A stretch of 64,000 bases of DNA from Aphidius gifuensis (Eukaryota; Arthropoda; Insecta; Hymenoptera; Braconidae). The notes under the pieces are model-generated. The model did no database searches and had not been told where the DNA came from. It saw nothing but the letters and a program-made list of their open reading frames with translations. The position numbers and the translations under genes are program-made. Positions 13,201 to 25,195 of the stretch are shown in pieces. The first letter of the stretch is position 1. Each line of letters opens with the position of its first letter. The stretch is from positions 4,464,001 through 4,528,000 of the forward strand of contig NC_057790.1 of NCBI RefSeq assembly GCF_014905175.1. Reading direction: 5' to 3'.

Positions 13201-14405
13201 ATATTTTCATCCCCCTCCCAGTTACACGACTTTTTCTGACCCTAAAAACCACCATATACTTTATATAAACTTAACCAAAACTAATGTTACACAATATATA
13301 TATTTTATACTTTTAGCCATCGTCATCATCAAAAATCGTCTACACTAATAAAATATACCCCCTTTACGCCCTCTACTAATATTTAAGGGTCTTTTTTCTA
13401 TTTTTATATATATGTGTACACTAGTTTTTCGTTTACCCAGATCGTTCATCACTCGAAACTCTAATAATCCGCTTTCCCCACTCATAATAACCCACCGATA
13501 TCGAATTTCTTTCGATAAAAAAATTTTTGTTTCATTTTTTATTTTATTTGTTATTTTTCTTTCTCACAATGAATTGTTTGGTGCTCCCACGGGCGTTATA
13601 ATATTGCGGTCATTCAATACACACATACCATTAACATGTAATAATTCATATTTTTATATTATAACTTTTTTTTTTTTTTTGTATTTTTTACATTGTTATT
13701 TAAATAATTTTTTGTATTTATTAAAATGATTATACTAAAATCACGAATGATGATGAGATATATGAGGTTATAATTGATATAAAAAAAAATCAATCAATTT
13801 TATTTTATTCAAATATTCATAGCCAAGAATTTTGTGAATATTTTTTTTTCGTGAAAAATCATATTTCTTTAATTTTGATTATTATGGTAATAGTATATGA
13901 CCACCGGGAACCTAATCATCGCTGTTAATCATTCAGCACCGTTATAGCTCATATATATATGAATATACTTCCTGCGAGAGAATATAATTCTTTTCGAAAT
14001 ATGGAAGTATTAACTAAGGAATTTTTTTTTTTTTTTTTAAACTTATTTATTTACTTTTTTTTTTTTTTTATTTTTAATTTTATTACATTTTAAAAACATA
14101 AATACACACAGACACATATGTTTGTTAGAAAGTAAAATTTTTAAATGCTCCATAATTATAGATTATTAGACAATATGATTGAGAAGTTGAAATGAGAACC
14201 GAAATAATAAATTCTTTTGAAAAATTTACAGTCTGGGGCCACGCCATACTAATAATTTGAATTGTCGGCTATGGCCATACCATATATATATATTTTTTTT
14301 TTCAAAATGCCTTCACGAGAGAATGATGGAAAAAAAATATAATAATAATATTAAAAACAAAAAATGAAAAAGAGTTAAAATAAACATCTAGAATTCTCAA
14401 AGTCC

Positions 14406-14440
14406 TTAACCACTGGTGTTTCGTAGCACAAGTGGTGTAA
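14406..14440. repeat. Inverted repeat (imperfect hairpin)
   Basis: TTAACCACT at 14406-14414 pairs with AGTGGT at 14431-14436 and, after one bulged base, TAA at 14438-14440. An inner GTG/CAC adds three pairs. It has about 12 pairs in 35 bases, too short for an animal microRNA precursor. Confidence 0.5.
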
Positions 14441-17400
14441 ATTTTTTATGCCTTAAGTTGTTCTGTTCCACAAGAGTTGAAACGAATGCTTGCCATACAT
14501 TTATATACATCGGTTGAAACTGAAACATACATTTTTCTCTACTTTCTTTTCGTTTTTATTGTTTAAAAAGAAAAAAATAAAATACAAAATGAAATTGTTT
14601 CTTTTTTTTTTTTTATCTTCTGTTTTCGTTTACGAGGTATGTTGAAAATAATAGAGCGACTAAAACCATAGATGGTTATATGCCAATATTTAAACGGCAT
14701 TAAATGAATAAGAAGAAGCACAAATGAATACCACTGAATTGTGGAATCGTAGACGTAAAATACTAGGGTCTCTGTTTGGCAAAAAAAAAAAAATAATAAA
14801 CTATTGAATAGGCTGGTATTTTTCAGTCGTCAAAATATACGTCTGTATCGAGTCTGAACGCGGTGATTTGCCCTCTAGCCCCCAGCTCCTTTTGCTTTCA
14901 CATATACGATTATTTATTAAAGACCCACTGGTACTCTATTTAAAAAACAAAAGTCTCTCTAGTCCAATCAATGCTTCTCTTTTTTATTTGTAAAAAAATA
15001 CTTCATCGATTTTTTATTATTGAAACAGATATTTTTGTTAAAAAAAAACGAACGAACGAATGAAATGGGGAAAAAAGATAAAAAAATAAAAACCAGAAAC
15101 CAAACGAATTGTATGAAAATAAGTGGTCCTTCCTTTCGAAAATCGGCGTGAGAAGACTGTGCAGTTTTGCCCCTGGGCCTTACCAGGCTAATATATATCC
15201 ATTGGTTATTTTTACCTATCGACTCACGAACTTGGTATAATTACATGTAACAATCACCCGGTAGCTCCATCGACATTGTTGAAAGATTGAAAAAAAAAAA
15301 AGCACAGAATTGTTTCTTTTTTTTATTTATTTTTATTATTCAATTCTGTTGAATGTTTTTTGTAATTTATTTTTGTTGAATATATATATGTTTTTTGTAA
15401 AACCAAAACCTCAATTCTAGGATGTTTTTAAAATATACTGCTACTGGTGAATTAATATCCTCAATCTGGTTTCGTGTCTAGATGGGATAATTAGTAGCGA
15501 TCGATTCTATCCACTCCATGATACTTAAAATGACGCATTACTATTTTGCACAGAAAAAAAAAATGATAAAAAAAACAATACAAAACAATAATTATGATTC
15601 TTGGAATATTGAGACTGCGTGTGGTTTATTGTCGATGAGGGAGAACTCAAACTGTAGCACTGTATACTTTATATGACATCAAATTGCAACCTGATAGAAA
15701 CCTCTTATCTATAATCTATTATTTGTGAGTCAAAAAAATTTAGCTCAAATAAATATTTGGTATTAAAAAAAGAACATTTATAATCAAAATCCTCAGTAAA
15801 AATATATCATTCAATATTCAGTCTTAAAAAGAAACTTTGACAGACACATCTAGATCGCATCAAAAGAAAAATTTAAATCAAATTATGATGCAATAATTTA
15901 TTGAGTTCAATTGTAATTTAAAATTCATTAATCATATTTTTAAATTTAAATAAAAATATACAACCAATCAATTCATTTCTACCATGACAATTATGTAAAA
16001 ACAAGTTATTTAATTTTGCAACAAGTTTGATTATATGAACTCATAAAAAATTCATCAACTAATTGCTATTAATGAATGTTCAATGAGCACGACAATAATT
16101 CAAAACAAGCTAAATGATAATAGTACTAATAATGATAATAAGAAAAAAAAAAAAAAAATGAAATAGACACTGGGAATTAGCGAAAGGTAAATGTTTAAAG
16201 TTTAATCGTCGTGACTATACAATGCAGGAGAGGCCAATTCAGGTTTTATACAGTAAAACTTTCACCAGCAGCGAATCGCGATCGACTCTGACTCATGATC
16301 CCTTGCCTTACAACATAGTAAGTTTCCGGCTCCTGCTGGAAACATCATTGTTTCTTTTCTTGTTCTTCTCTTTTCTCAACCCCCCACATACACATACACA
16401 CACCGAAAAACACACAGCCAATATTTTATTTAATTTCTTTTTTTTTTTTCCTTTTTTATTATTCAATATTTTATTGCTTGCACTACTACACACTGAGACT
16501 TTAAATTGTTTGAAAGAAAAAAAAAAAAAAATTTTTTTTTCCATCGTTAAAGTTGTATATTTATACAAGGGGACAACATTAATTTTTAAACAACAAGTCA
16601 ATGTCGTAATATCAACGTTACAATTGTAACATATATAATAATTTTTTTTTTTTAATTTTATTTTTGCCGGATTAAATAGACTGTGATGACTGATGAGTGA
16701 GTCATACTTCCCATTGACATGTGTACTATTATTATACAATGCTTTGATCACTCAATAAACACAGTTCAACTAAGAGACATGTAAATTTAAACCAATTGCA
16801 CTAAAGAAGACATGTTCTATTGAAGAAAAAAAAAAAAATAAACACCAACACACACATATGTATATTGAGTTTTTAAGAGTAGAAGATGAAGTTTTTTTTT
16901 TTTTATTTTTTCTCTCTATTACTTGTTAAAGAGAATTTTTCAAGGATAGAGCCATTAACTATTGTGATTTTCAAGCGTATAGAATTGGCGTAAAATATTT
17001 AGAAACAAGTTGTTATCTGTAAATGTGTTTCTCGCAGTTGTCGTTTGCCCCCTGTGTTGTATTTGACACAGAGAAATAAAAAGAAAATAACAAAATCCAT
17101 AGGTGGATTGAAAGTTAAAGTTTAGAGTTTTTTTTTTTTATTTTTTTTGTCATTTATATATCACCGACCTTGGAATAAACATTTCAAAACACAATAATTT
17201 GCCTTAAAGAGAGAAATGTATTCATCGAAATTCAAGGGGCAAAGTAAAAGTTGGTACAATTCAAAGAAAAATAAAAGTGATAAATTTTCATGCAGAAATT
17301 CTATTGCGTGTGCTTTAGAGATTTGACCTCGAAAAAAAAAAATAGTTTCTATTATATATACAAAATTTTGGTGAATTTTTCAAGACCATCATCGTGATGC

Positions 17401-18638
17401 CGACTTCTTGCCATTTCTATCCTACTCTTTTGTGTTAAATTTTGCTCGAGAATAGTAGTATGGGTTTTCGAAAATATTTTGGTCGGCCAGCTTATACCTG
17501 ACAGTTTTAACACGAGAATTCTACATGACAAAGAAACGAGCTACAATATTTTGCCGACGCTTACACTAAACATGAATAAAAAAAAAAAAAAAAAATTAAA
17601 AAGCACACCAATTTTTTATAAATTGATTCTTCTTCTTATTTTTATATGCTCAATCGTTTTCTTAAACACGTGTTTGAAAACGTCCAGTTGGAAAAGGCGA
17701 GGATGTATTTCACATTGACAGAATAGTGTTCGTCTGCTTAAAACCTCGCTCTTTTATATATAACAAGAATAATACCAAAGTGTTGTGCATGCTGCTTGAC
17801 ACAAAATAAAGTGCCGCCGCTCGTTCGACTTTATTCAAACATTTTGGAATGCGAAAATCGTTATCCGTGATTGGCCACGTCCGTCTACCCCATTTCATCA
17901 CGTATTTATTTATTTATTTTCATTATTTATTTATTTTTTTTCCAATTCTTTCGAACGGTACATTCACAGAAAACGAGTTCATTCGAATTATACATTTATT
18001 TTCCTCAAACAGAATTGTCAACGAATATCCTGAATAATTTTTTAAATCACGCAAAAAAAAAGACAAGTAAATAATCGAACGAATAAACTACTAAAATACA
18101 TTATATTTATATTATGTAGAATAAAATTATTTGCAATTGAAAAAGTTTAAAAAAAATAAAATTATAATCATTATTTTTAAATAATTTGAATAGTATATTG
18201 AAAATAAAAACAACAAAAAAATTATGTCCATTTTCTTGGTGAATTAGTGCGAAAGAAATTTTGATTTTCAAGAGGCAAAATGCTTGATGATTTTTTTTTT
18301 TTCTTTTCACTACGAAATCATTAGATGCCAAGTTTTTTTTTTATATATCATACATGTACATTGCATTGGGGTGTTAAGGGTGTACATAAAAGGGGTGAGA
18401 GGAGTAAATTTAAATGAAGGTGGTTGAGGGGAGAGGTCTATGGAACAGCCAATGAGGAAGCTTCGATATGGCGGCCATTTTAATGATCAGGCAAAAGTAA
18501 ACAGAGGCGAAGAGGAACAGAATGACTTCCACCCATCCAGGGTGCTTACTCGAGCCTTTCTTTCTTCTCTTTTCTTTCTTTATTTTATTTTTTTCTCTCT
18601 TTTACTCTCACTCTCACTCTTACATCCCCTTTTTTTAT

Positions 18639-18671
18639 GATTATTATTATCATCATCATCATCATCATCAT
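18639..18671. repeat. TAT/CAT trinucleotide microsatellite
   Basis: TTA/TCA-type trinucleotide run ending in seven CAT units. It accounts for the poly-Ile and poly-His translations in overlapping frames. Confidence 0.85.
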
Positions 18672-20956
18672 GATCATTATGATTTTTATTTTTTCATATT
18701 ACTCGAGACAGCCTCTGTGTGTGAATTATACGTGTCAAAGCATCAACACCCGCGTGTACATGTACGTATGCACGCCTACGTGTTTGCAAGGGGTGAAGTC
18801 GACCAATCGCAGTTATATTTTCCCTTCCCTCATCTTCGAACCTTCTTCATGATTTTTTTTTTTTTTTGCGTACTAACACATCTATAACCCTTCATATTAT
18901 GCCATATTCATAAACCCGTATGTGTTCTCTTATATATGCTTTAAGAGCAGCGAAAGTTTTTTTTTTTTTTATCCAACGATCGCCCTTTACTTCAACCACC
19001 GCGTGCAGATTCTCACTGACTGATAACTTGGACCAAAAGCGTTATAAAGCGCAGAGAACCCTGAACAAACTAATTTTTTTGGTTTTATTCTTATGTGTAT
19101 GTAGTTTTTTTTTATTTTTGTTCTTCTTTTGATTTTCATTATTATATATTTTTTGATGATTTTATTTTTTTGCACTTTACAAGTGTCGATATAAAAAAAT
19201 AAATAAAAAAAAAAAAACATTCGAGAACAATGATTTTGTATATCCAGCCATAAATTGAATACCATAAAAGTGTTTGGCGAGTATGAATTGTAAACTACAT
19301 ATATACAACAACGATATATAGATATGTGTTTTGCCTTTGGGTCTTGTTGAAGCTAGACAAAGGGAATGTAATTCTGATATGGGGTCTATTTACTCACGCG
19401 TTCTGTTTCTGAGACCGGCGGAAGTACGCTCGCTTCATTAAGGAATTTGTCACCGTGAGAATTAAATCCATATATGTTCAATATTTATTTTTATTTATGT
19501 GCATATTTTTTATATATATAAATATAATCAGAATATTCATTTTCTCGGATAATATATTTTTATTTTATTTTTTCTACCCTTTTCAAGTCGTCGTTCATGG
19601 AAAGAAAAAAATAATTTAAAATGAAAAAAGAAAGAAAAAATTTTTTTTTAGAGAAGAGAGTTAACTCATGCATGCAGTGTATTTTGGGAATAAATATTTT
19701 CTGTGTCAGGAGGTTGTATATTAAAGAGGTAGGAGCTCAAAGGTGGTGGAATATATATGTGTATATACATATCGTAAGGTTTACTGGTGGCCATGCCACT
19801 TTGAGTCTCGTTTCTCGTTCCTCACTTTTATTTTGCGTGTGTCCCGCGATCGAATCTCTGCTTCTCTCTGCATCGCAGGTCACGGGGCGGCTCCGGTTAC
19901 CTTTTCTTGATGGGTTAGTCTGCCAAAAAAAATAACAAAAAAAAAAAAAAAAGAAGAATTCGCCATTCCTCTCTACTAACAGCAATCATTTTGCCCTAAA
20001 ATTTTTTTCCATTTTCAAATATTTTACTCATCACGTTTCGAATTTTTAACTTGGCGACGATTGTTGCTGACTCTTGGAACTTCTAAACGGAAAAGCAATG
20101 TACAAAAAGTCTTGTATTTTTTTTTTTTTTTTTTTTTGGCTTCCGATTTCTTTTCCCAAAAAAAATTCTGTCATGAATCCAAGTTGGATAGAAAATAAGC
20201 GGCTGAATCGGCCATTATAATTATCGGATCTTTCTATCATACAAAATAAAAAAAAACTTGAGAATAAGAAGGATGCTTTCTCTGTTATTATATACACCAG
20301 TGAATAGGGCTATCTTGGTTTCGTTACTTTATTTTTTTTTTAAATAAAAATATATATTTTTCGTTCAACCAAAAAGTCAAGTCCAAATGATTTGTATATA
20401 AAAACAAGGAGAGTCGGTTTGGGTCCGGGTTACTCCGCGGGAAGCCTAGGATTTTTCGCGGGCGGGTGTATATGCGTGCGAGGCAACAATATTAAAAATC
20501 GTGCAGGGCGGTATCTCTTTTGGGGTCCCAGAGAGCAGAGTGACTCGCCGATACATCATCAAATTGGTATTTCTTTACCGAACCATTCGTAAATCCTCAA
20601 ATATTATCTTCCAAACCTTTTTTCATTTTGTTTCAAATATTATTTTCCCTCTATATCTTTCTTTTATTATATTAAATCTAAATCAAGGTGCATATATACA
20701 TATCATCATATAAATATCATGCTTTCTCTTTGCCTTATTATTGATCAAAAAACGATGACGATGACGATGATGATTTATATAAAAAACAAAAATAGGCGGG
20801 GTAAAATATCGTCTCAGGGTATTAAAAAAATAAAGGGGCAATAATAAGGAAGATGGTATATTGGTATCGTCTTCATTCGAAGGTGGCCTCAAATCGAGCA
20901 CATGGGGAGGAAAGCCATACGAAAGTTGAGAGCACACGTGAACGAAGAAAGTCACA

Positions 20957-21251
20957 AAGATGGCTGATGGTGTATATAATATATTATATATAACCGTTGG
21001 TAACCAACACCGGGGTTATATACTGGAACAAGCGAATCCAAGTAAGGCAGCCATTTGTGTTACAGCATATATATATTGTGCTTTTATATATTATATTATA
21101 AAAAATATGTGTATATACATATCAGACGATACACAAGAAGGGCTTTCCATCTTTCAAATGCGTATAAAAACACCCTCGATCGTTTTACATTTTGATGTAA
21201 CCTCGAAAAGATGGCTGCGGCTTATATATCGCCATAATTGCGGCCATTTTT
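20957..21251. promoter_or_regulatory. Cluster of YY1/PHO-like motifs
   Basis: Four copies of a GCCAT-centred motif fall within 300 bases: AAGATGGCTG at 20957, GCAGCCATTTG at 21047, AAGATGGCTGCGG at 21208 and GCGGCCATTTTT at 21240. A weaker CGCCAT is at 21230. Two more, AAATGGCTGATT near 22193 and AAGATGGCTGATT near 31362, lie further right. YY1 in vertebrates prefers AAGATGGCGGC, and its insect counterpart PHO uses GCCAT. Such clusters mark promoters or Polycomb response elements. This one ends 125 bases before the plus-strand exon at 21377, so it could be its promoter. Motif evidence only. Confidence 0.35.
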
Positions 21252-21376
21252 ATCAATATATAAATATCCAACGTTGAATCCCTTACTTGTTAAATAAATT
21301 ATGTCATTGACTTTTTCATTTGAACAAACTTTGATTATTTGATTGTACAATTTTTTTCCTTTAATTATTGTTGCAG

Positions 21377-21453
21377 ATAATCGGAATTTCAATGGGACCA
21401 GCTAAAGATTCAATGAGACCAATCTAAAATTTCTATCATCAACTGCAATAATG
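21377..21453 (+). ncRNA. Exon-like unit A of a plus-strand exon family
   Basis: A T-rich tract and ATTGTTGCAG precede the 77-base unit and GTGAGTTTAAA follows it, giving a good acceptor and a strong donor. Stops occur inside it in the frames I checked, so it is more likely non-coding. It aligns with unit B at 44007-44087: both flanks match (TGTTGCAG before, GTGAGTTTA after), 16 of 18 bases match around GAATTTCAATGG, and about 20 of the last 28 bases match. It also shares the ordered blocks GATTCA, GACCAA and ATC(T)CAACT with unit D. It lies antisense to the presumed ephrin leader intron. It may instead be a dispersed repeat carrying splice-like ends. Confidence 0.4.
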
Positions 21454-22218
21454 GTGAGTTTAAATAGTCACATTAATTTCCATCTATAAAATACTAATAT
21501 TGAATCAATAATATCTAAATTAAATTTCTCACGAATTTACTGCTTATTATCATCATAATTTTCATATCTTAAAAATATCAAAAAAATCAATGTATATATA
21601 ATAAAAGATAAGTAATTTTTTATAGTCATCACACCAGTAGTTTAACCGGATCTTCAAGGTTATGTTAACTATATCAGTGTGATCATTAATTTGAGCATCG
21701 ATAAATAGTGTTATAAAAACAATTTCACTGTGTATACACATGTGTATATCCGCGTATGAAGTCTTATATATATATTTAAAACTAGGAAGACGCAATGTGC
21801 GCATATATGATCGCGTGAGTAAACTCGTTCATGATTATCAAGGTCTTGCATGTCGCACGATCTGCCGTGGATATGATTAACATACACCATGAATTTAGTC
21901 ATGGACTATCATCGATTCTGATGGCGCACCCGTCATCAAGCTTCATTAAACTGTGTGACTTAACTCCTCGATTGCATACATTATTGGTTATTAATAATTA
22001 TTATATATATACGGCCCCTATACAATTTTAAACACCCACTGTGTTATATTAATATAGTTTATTTAAATTTGCTTATCACCAATCATCTTCATCATATAAT
22101 AATCTGTCAAAGTAACATGCAGATATATCTTTGTACCAAGTGGAAAAAAACTATATAATATTATGCCTATATATATAAAATGTAAGCCAACAAAATGGCT
22201 GATTATTTCACGAAAGAT

Positions 22219-22228
22219 AGATGGCGCT
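22219..22228 (+). promoter_or_regulatory. CTCF core-like motif
   Basis: AGATGGCGCT matches the ten-base right half of the CTCF consensus (AGRKGGCRSY) fully, but the left half does not match. It lies 20 bases after a YY1/PHO-like AATGGCTGATT. Weak without binding data. Confidence 0.22.
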
Positions 22229-22761
22229 TTAGAAATATAAAAATTCACGCATTAAAAGATTAATGTTTATATATACGCGAATGAAATGATCAACTCGTTG
22301 GAAGAGCCTTTGCATGCACAGTTGGAATTCTCTATTATTTGTTATTACATTACGCACAACTATATAGGTAGGGTAGTTAATTTAACGGTGGCATGTGGCC
22401 GCGGCTTGGCCAATTGCTTCTTGTATTGCCGGACGCGACGCCTTGGTCATATGCATAATGTAATTGACTTCACTCCTCTTTTCCTCTCTTTACTCTTTGT
22501 CCATGCTCTTCCGCATACACTCGTATATATAGATAATACATCTGTACATACATATATACAGATATATATATACTCATCTATGTTTTCTTGCCAGTGGCAC
22601 CTTTAATAAACCAAACTCTTTTCTCCTCTTGAAATTTATATTGCTAAAAGTCTGTGCAGGTGATGCATACGCATAACTCTATTTCAAAACTTTATATATA
22701 TATTCTTACATATGTTTGTATATACATATACTAAAATAAAAATAATAAATAAATAAAAAAT

Positions 22762-22778
22762 AGAGAGAGAGAGAGAGA
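22762..22778. repeat. GA dinucleotide run (GAGA-factor type)
   Basis: An uninterrupted AG repeat of 17 bases is followed directly by a GC-rich island. In insects GA runs bind GAGA factor at open chromatin. The repeat is seen directly; the binding is inference. Confidence 0.6.
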
Positions 22779-23092
22779 CATTGGGCTAAGGCCGCGACTG
22801 AAGCCGATGCGCTTCAGGCGGGAATGCGCGTGGGATATGAGCTTACCAAACGTTTTTCTTTTAAAATAACTTTGGTATGCTTATATAGTGTTTCTTTTAT
22901 TACATCATATTTTTTTTTTGTTTTTTTTTCTCTTCTTTTTTCTCCCTTCGATCACAGTAATAGTTCGATATGCGGGTGCGGTACTCCTCACCATCAGCAC
23001 CGCTGGCAACTTTGATATAATATGGGTGTGGTTTAAGTTTTCTATATATATATAACAAAACTAAAACCACTGGAATCAATCTCTTGCGTTAA

Positions 23093-23129
23093 GACACTTA
23101 CCTGAAACAAAAATAGAGAGAAAAAAAAA
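23093..23129 (-). other. Recursive splice (ratchet) site, 23.1 kb
   Basis: On the minus strand a T/C-rich tract (complement of 23105-23129) ends in TTTGTTTCAG and continues without a gap as GTAAGTGTC. A full acceptor is thus fused to a full donor at 23101/23102. This zero-length exon is the hallmark of ratchet points by which insect cells remove very long introns stepwise. It requires a minus-strand transcript with an exon above 23.1 kb and another below it; the ephrin exon at 7.2 kb is the only recognised one below. Confidence 0.6.
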
Positions 23130-25178
23130 TTAATAAATTATGCAAATGAATATTATTATTGAATAAAATTTTAGTGATTAAAGTTTTATTAAACGTATAT
23201 ATAATTTTTATGGAAAAGCTTTTGTTGATGCTGACGCTTGAAAGGCTATATTGTTCATGTGGAAATAATTTTAATCCAGACAAGTTTACAAGAGGGGAAC
23301 AATTGGTGATTATATAAAGAGTTTCGCTGTAATTTTATATTTGATATGCTCCATTCAATTTTTTTTTTTTTTCATTTTTTTAATGTTTTATATTATACAT
23401 AAAGTAGAACAAGAAAGTTTTAAAAAATATTGATTTTCAAGTTCTTCAATATTCAATACTTACTAAAATTTAAATAGAAAAAAAAATAAAAACAATTACA
23501 GCTATTTTTTTTTCATAAATAAGAATACTTAAATAATAAACTTTTTTTTCCAATTAGAAAATTAACAATTTCAATATAATAAAAGGTTTTTTTCTTTTTT
23601 AATTTTTACTGGCTCATTTGGTATAGTTTTTTATTTCCATGTAAAATATTAATTCTCGTAAAAAAGAGGATTAAATATTTTTTTTATTTGGTAGAGCTTA
23701 AATGCAGTCGAGCATTTAGATACATGTACCTGCTCTCACAGGAGCAGCTTCATCTTTATGTACTTAAACTATTTGGAGATGATCGGCTTTGATCGCGACA
23801 AGACAATGGCGCCTCTCAAAACAGTCTGCACTACGTGGCGGGTATAAATTAAAAATAAATAAAATAAAAATTACTGCCAGATAAATCTTTGATGGTATAA
23901 CATACGTGTCATTTATGGAAAGAGCATTTTTTGATTTCCATGGTTAATCGTCAAAAACTGATCTCTCCGTTCGCTCGTTAAATCTATCCACCACGATAAA
24001 AAATAAAACAACCGTCAGATGAGGAAATGAGTCGGGCTAAAATGACTCACTGAAAGATATTTTTTGTTTTTTTTTTTTTTTTGTTTTTATTCATTCAGAA
24101 GCTAATCTCTGAGTGACAGTCGCGAGAATGTGATATTGTCGTCGTCGTTGTGTAGAAACAGACATAAAACGTATAATCTTTGAGGCAAAGTCAGCCAACT
24201 GTCTGTCACATTTGTCAGTCAGCATTTAAAAACACAACGTATCTATATATACAGAATGAATATATATTTTTTTTTTCTCACTGATAGCTATTAAACTTGT
24301 CGTAAAAAGTGTATCAATTTCAGATCTAAAGCTCAGTTTTTTCTCAGCGATAAAAAAAAATTTATAATGTGTCTAGTTGATAGTCGACGAAAAGTAAAGA
24401 AAAATAAAATTTTTCTTACAGTATTTACGCGCATTTAAGGGGGTGATGATAATCGTACGGGAAGTGAATGTGGGCACGCGTACTATCAAATAGATAGATG
24501 CAGTATATATGGGTTTCTTGTGTGAATTTAAATATTGTGGCAAAATAGGCAGGTTTATTTTGAGGTGTATACACATACACATTCACATTCATATATATAT
24601 ATTTATTTAACATGAATTCACGCGGTTTTCTACGAAGCCACCAGGCCATGACCTCAGAATTCTCAATGGCTGTTTATTTGTTACTGCTGTTTGTTGTTGT
24701 TGTTGTTTCTGTTGATTCTGTTGCTACTTCTGCTGGTTAGTTTTGCACGCAGGGCTTTACACCAATGTGTGATCCAAGTTGGACGTGCAGTGTGCGCATA
24801 GTTGTAGAAAATATTTTATCAGATTCAGCTTGAAAAACCCCTTTGGCTTTTTGCATGCATGCAAAATATCTTTACTTGCACATATAAATATATATGTATA
24901 CGCAAAGAAAAAAAAAAAAAAATTGTTTTCTCACTGTCTTGAATATATGCACATCATCAGGGAAATCGAGTTTCCGTTTTGCATAGAAAATGAAAAATAA
25001 AAAAAATAAAAGAAAAAGTTAAAAATAGTAACAGAGGAAGATAAAGTATAGAAGATGAAGAAAACGACGATGATGATGATGATTTTTTCTGTTGTTTTCT
25101 TCACGTGCTTTGTAAAAAAGTTTTTGAATAAAAGGGTAAGAAAAATCTATAGAGTCCTTATCAGATTTTTTGATCCCT

Positions 25179-25195
25179 GTGTGTGTGTGTGTGTG
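25179..25195. repeat. GT dinucleotide microsatellite
   Basis: An uninterrupted GT run. It is one of two clear CA/GT microsatellites here, the other being at 31197-31214. Confidence 0.85.

Larger units (their letters stand above)
7285..20940. other. Non-coding stretch upstream of the ephrin coding exon
   Basis: On the minus strand this would be ephrin 5' leader intron, or leader and promoter if transcription starts close by. A small CCACCTT tandem repeat is at 7415-7435, i.e. GGTGGAAGGTGG on the minus strand, about 150 bases upstream of the ATG. Islands of balanced composition stand out at 7730-7850, 8785-8955 (with a plus-strand GTAAGT at 8953), 9720-9990, 12320-12450, 15100-15260, 16220-16350, 17480-17570, 18430-18560, 19320-19450 and 20395-20600. 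Most are open in several frames on both strands, so open frames there are not evidence of coding. A 35-base imperfect hairpin is at 14406-14440. Everything else is A/T-rich low complexity. Confidence 0.6.

Noticed and set aside
17500..17566. Minus-strand mini-exon between a T tract with GTTTAG and CAG|GTATAAG
   Set aside because: Stops in the frames checked and no partner exon; expected by chance in this T-rich sequence.
23695..23841. 49-codon open plus-strand stretch with TTTATTTGGTAG before it and GTATAAAT after it
   Set aside because: Both splice signals are weak and the peptide is not recognisable; the island is open by composition.
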